From the NCBI GenBank assembly GCA_035653615.1, contig DASRBN010000001.1, forward strand, positions 124,001 to 188,000: 64,000 nt of DNA. The letters run 5' to 3'. Both the position numbers and the translations under genes were made by a program. Each line of letters begins with the position of its first letter. Within the stretch, counting starts at the first letter, position 1. Below are positions 60,001-64,000 of this stretch, one piece after another. The stretch is from Ktedonobacteraceae bacterium (lineage in GTDB: Bacteria; Chloroflexota; Ktedonobacteria; Ktedonobacterales; Ktedonobacteraceae). A model generated the notes under the pieces. The model searched no databases, was not told the DNA's origin, and saw nothing but the letters and a program-made list of their open reading frames with translations.

Positions 60001-63000
60001 CTCGCCCATTGGCCTCCATCTCTTTTTTTGCTGCTTCACGGATGAACTTTGAAGCCTCGCGCAGAATGCGAAACGGAGCCGTCGTATGCACATCGATCAT
60101 CGCATACCACTGCTTGTCGCTCATGTTCTGAATGACGCCGTCCCACGTATAACCGGCGTTATTGACGATGATATCGATGCCCCCGAAAGTATCCAGCGTC
60201 GCACCAATGAGCTGCGCCGGAAACGCCGGATCGGTCACATCGCCGGCTACGACAATAGCCTTCCCGCCTGCATTGCGAATAGCGGCCGCGGTTTCTTCTG
60301 CCGGCGCGGGATCGAGATCACTGACCACGACCGACGCGCCCTGTTCTCCAAATAATCTGGCGGTAGCCGCGCCAATGCCGCGGCCAGAGCCGGTGATGAT
60401 AGCTGCTTTGCCATCAAGCATGCCCATGATATGTGTGTCTCCTTTATGGTCGGTGTGGCAGCGCCGCCACAAATGTGCCTGTCACTTTGACATCGCCATT
60501 TTGATCAACGGCCTGCACTTTTCCGGCGATGCGTGCCTCGCCATCGGCCTCGTATTTCTCGGTGATCTGGCCGGTGCAGGTGATCTCGTCGCCGATGCGT
60601 GTCATGCCGCGGAATCGCACGCCAAATTTGCGCAGCGCGCCCGGTCCCACATAGTCGCTAAGCAGCTGCCCCACAAAGCCCATAATCAGCATGCCGTGAG
60701 CAATAATGCCGCCCGTGCCGACCATTTCTCCAAACTTGGGATCGGTGTGCAGGGGATTGAAATCGCCGGACGCGCCTGCATAACGCACGAGTTGCAGGTG
60801 TGTGACCGGAGCTTTTACCAGCTTCGGCAGGGCATCGCCTACCTCCACATCTTCATAATAGCGTATGGTTGCTCCCTGGAAACCACCTGTCTTTTCTTGA
60901 GCATTGGTCGTCATCGATTACCTCCAGATCTCCTATTCGCGCACAACAATCACGGTACGGGCTTTCAATACAGCCTGACCGTGCTGATTCGTATACTGCG
61001 TCTCGGTGGTGATGATATCCATCGAGGAGCCGCCCTGGCCCTGGCGCGATTTGCCATCCACCACGGTCATCACGCCCGTCAGTGTATCGCCTGGATAGAC
61101 CGGAGCCAGGTATTCATACTCCTCTTCGCCATGCAGGATACGCATCACGTTGATGCCCAGGCTTGACAGGTTGCCGCCCATCTTCGCGTTGCCCCAGAAC
61201 GTGAACGTCGTGGGCGAGGTAGGGTACAACGGCGTATCAGCATATCCGGCCGCCTGTGCCGCCTCACGACTGAAATAAATCGGATTATCGTCCCCAATAG
61301 CGAGGGCCAGTTCACGAATTTTGCCTCGCTCGACCTCGATAGTGAATGGGGGAAAGCTGTAACCAATCTTACTTTTATCAAACATACGCGATACTCCTTC
61401 TTTGCCGGGTAGGGAAAGTTACAAGTGCATTTCCACTTGACCTTTACGAGTTTCGTGATATCCTTTCTCCTACCAGCAGGGTCGGACACTTTCCCGAACC
61501 CGTTTGGATTGAAACACTAACAACAGTATCTCGTTTACAAGATGGGATTGTCAAGGGAACGGTAGCTTGCCCTCGTCACATATAATAGAGCATTACCTGC
61601 CTGGCACAGCAGGCTTAACATTCAACAAGAAAGAGGATTACACAAATATGGATATTTCCAGCGAAGCAATGGTAGCTCATATCAATAGCACGCGCGAAGG
61701 ATCGGTCTGGGATGTGCTTGATATTCAGCTAGTCTTGGCCGAAAAAGATAAAGTGGTTGCGACTATGCCCATCGGCCCCAATCATCGCCAGCAGGTCGGC
61801 TACCTGCATGGTGGCATTTCGGTAACGCTGGCCGAGTCGGTAGCATCGCTGGGCACAGTACTGAATATCGACGCCAGCAGGCAGATGGCGTTTGGATTGG
61901 AGATCAACGCCAACCACCTGCGGCCCAAACGCGAAGGACAACTTACGGCCGTCGCAACACCAATACATCGTGGTCGCACCACGCATGTCTGGGACATCAA
62001 GATCACTGATGAGAACGACAAACTCGTCTGCGTGTCTCGCTGCACAGTCGCCGTCGTAGATCGCCCTCCCGATAATCTCAATTCGCTACCCAGGGATATG
62101 CCCAGCTTTGGCTGATCGAGTTTCTACTCCATATGTCTCCTTTCAAAGTAATACGAGAAATTCCCTGGATAGAGACGCACACGGCCATCCTCGCCGATGG
62201 CCAGGATTTTCGTCACGATCTTATCCAGGTAATAGCGGTCGTGCGAAACGGTCAGTATGGTGCCGTCGAATTCCTGCAATGCCGCCTCCAGTACCTCGAC
62301 GGATGCGATGTCCAGGTTGTTCGTCGGCTCGTCCAGCAGCAGGAAGTTGGCGTCGGTGAGCATCAGCCGCGCCAGTTGCAAGCGACTCTTTTCTCCGCCG
62401 CTCAAGCGTTGGATGGGTGTATGGATATCCTGGTAGGAAAAGAGCAGTCCGCGCAAGAAACTGATGGCCTGCGGTTCATTCATCGCTTTCAGGCGACGAA
62501 TGAAATCGAGCGGCGTGGTGTCAAATGGCAGCGTCTCCTGCTCCTGCGCGTAGTAGCCAACAACCACGCTGGCCCCGATTTTCACGGAACCGCTGTCGGC
62601 AGGCAGCATACCAAGCATCGTCTTCAGCAGCGTCGTCTTGCCACTGCCATTGGCTCCCACAATACCGACGCGCTCGCCATAGGTGAGCGTGAAGTCAAAC
62701 GGCGCGAACAATACGCGCCCATCATAGGACTTGCTCAAGCCTTTCACTTCCAGCACCTTCTTGCCGCTGCGGTCGGCATCGAGATTTACCTTGATCTTAT
62801 CGCGTACCAGGATCGGCTTATCCACAGCCTCCTGCTTCGCCCGCTCAATCCGCTTCACCATATCTTCAGCACGGCCCGCGAACTTGTCGTTCAATTTGGC
62901 CCAACCCTTGAGACGATGCATACTGACCTCCAGGCGTTTGATCTCATCATGCTGTATGGTATACAGTTCGTATTGCTTGAGCAGCCGCCTCTGCCGCTCC

Positions 63001-64000
63001 TCAAAGTAATAGCTATAGTTACCCGCGTACTCCGAGATTTTGCCGTCTTCCAGCTCAAAGATTTTCTTGACGGCTCTATCAAGCAACTGCCGGTCGTGAG
63101 AGATAATCATCACGGTGCCAGGGTAGCTCTGGATGTATTGTTCCAGCCACGCCTTAGCTTCCAGGTCAAGATGATTGTCTGGCTCATCGAGCAGCAGCAA
63201 ATCTGGCGTTTTAATGAGGATACGCGCCAGGTTGACGAGTTTCTTTTCACCTCCGCTCAGCATACCCACTTCGATATCGTACCAATCGGGGCCGAAACCC
63301 AGGCCGTGCAAAACAGCTTCGACCTTATGTTCGAGCGTATAGCCGCCCAGGACCTCGAAGCGCTCCTGCGCTCTGCCGTACTCCTCCAGAATGGCGGTAA
63401 GGGCTTCCTCGTCCCCGGCGATCTCCGGGTCGGCCATTTTTGCCTCGAGTTCGCTCAGCATCTCCGGCAGGGCGACGAGTTCCTGCGTCACCTCTGAAAC
63501 CGCTTCGAAAACGGTCTTATGACTCTGATTATGGTCTACCTCCTGCGCAAGATAGCCGATGGTGAGGTTCCGGCGGCGCGAGATCGTACCGCTGGTAGGG
63601 TCTTCAAGACCGGCGATCAATTTAAAGAGCGTCGATTTGCCGCCGCCGTTTTCGCCGACGAGTCCAATGCGCTCACTCTCCATAATTTCCAGGTCGATGT
63701 CCCGGAAGATGGGGTTGCCACCATAATCTTTGCTCACTTTTGAAAAATTGACTAAAAGCATTGCTCATTCCTTTTCTTTCTGCCTGCATTTTTTTGCGCA
63801 GACTGATCATTGACCAGACGACAAATTGGGAAAAGATGTGCAGCTGAGAAGCTGTTAGCCGGTGACAAAAGCAATGCTTTGGAGAGTATGGTGAGCGTGA
63901 GTGTGCTTAGAAGTGTTTGATTGGGGAGAGCAGTAGACACAAACAATACAGCAAAGACTTTCTACTCAAGCTCGCTTGAGTAGAAGCTGCGGTAAGGCAT

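Overview
The window looks like part of a chromosome from a Ktedonobacteria-like member of the Chloroflexota. This is an inference from gene style, not from a marker gene. The signs are an EXLDI-family protein next to a DrrAB-like ABC exporter, a zinc-ribbon Ser/Thr kinase with about twelve TPRs, a triple-FHA ABCG transporter, two ECF sigma/membrane-partner pairs, HrcA/CIRCE-controlled groESL, and many short REP-like palindromes in the gaps. Most genes have good Shine-Dalgarno sites and moderately high GC. The exception is an AT-rich island around 9.8-11.0 kb that carries a broken restriction gene. No rRNA, tRNA, CRISPR array, transposase or prophage gene was found.

Layout. 0-6.3 kb: the start of a UDP-sugar dehydrogenase, a metallo-hydrolase, a histidine kinase with a structured upstream region, and an EXLDI-ABC exporter operon behind a strong promoter. 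6.4-9.7 kb: an ECF sigma/anti-sigma pair and a prolyl oligopeptidase. 9.8-16.2 kb: a decayed Bpu10I-like endonuclease, a UbiA prenyltransferase with two methyltransferases, a membrane protein, panD and a DUF402 protein. 16.8-24.6 kb: fumC, Nudix, a class V aminotransferase, a WYL regulator coupled to a methyltransferase, and a second sigma/partner pair. 24.6-37.3 kb: the kinase, rsmA, a bifunctional PBP, groES-groEL and a PcrA-like helicase. 37.4-42.3 kb: a three-gene envelope operon. 42.5-53 kb: an acyltransferase, radC, a frameshifted beta-propeller gene, RidA, lon, hsp20 and small hypotheticals. 53.4-63.8 kb: a FabG-like SDR with guaA and Nudix, the FHA-ABC transporter, a HadA/HadB/SDR operon, a hotdog thioesterase and an ABC-F protein.

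How the genes fit together. Two modules resemble actinobacterial lipid machinery. One is a LprG/LppX-type lipoprotein followed by a 14-helix MFS exporter (compare mycobacterial LprG-P55), but here the exporter carries a fused extracytoplasmic domain and a third secreted protein resembles that domain. The other is a HadA-like subunit without the catalytic Asp/His pair, a HadB-like subunit with it, and an SDR reductase. A second theme is protein quality control: groESL, lon and hsp20.

The non-coding DNA is unusually patterned. One repeat of about 95 bp occurs at three sites, and its core at a fourth. The core reads on one strand as a sigma-A-type promoter (TTGACC, 16 bp, TATNCT). There are also three or four other dispersed repeat families, some of which enter coding sequences, and very long perfect hairpins between several converging genes.
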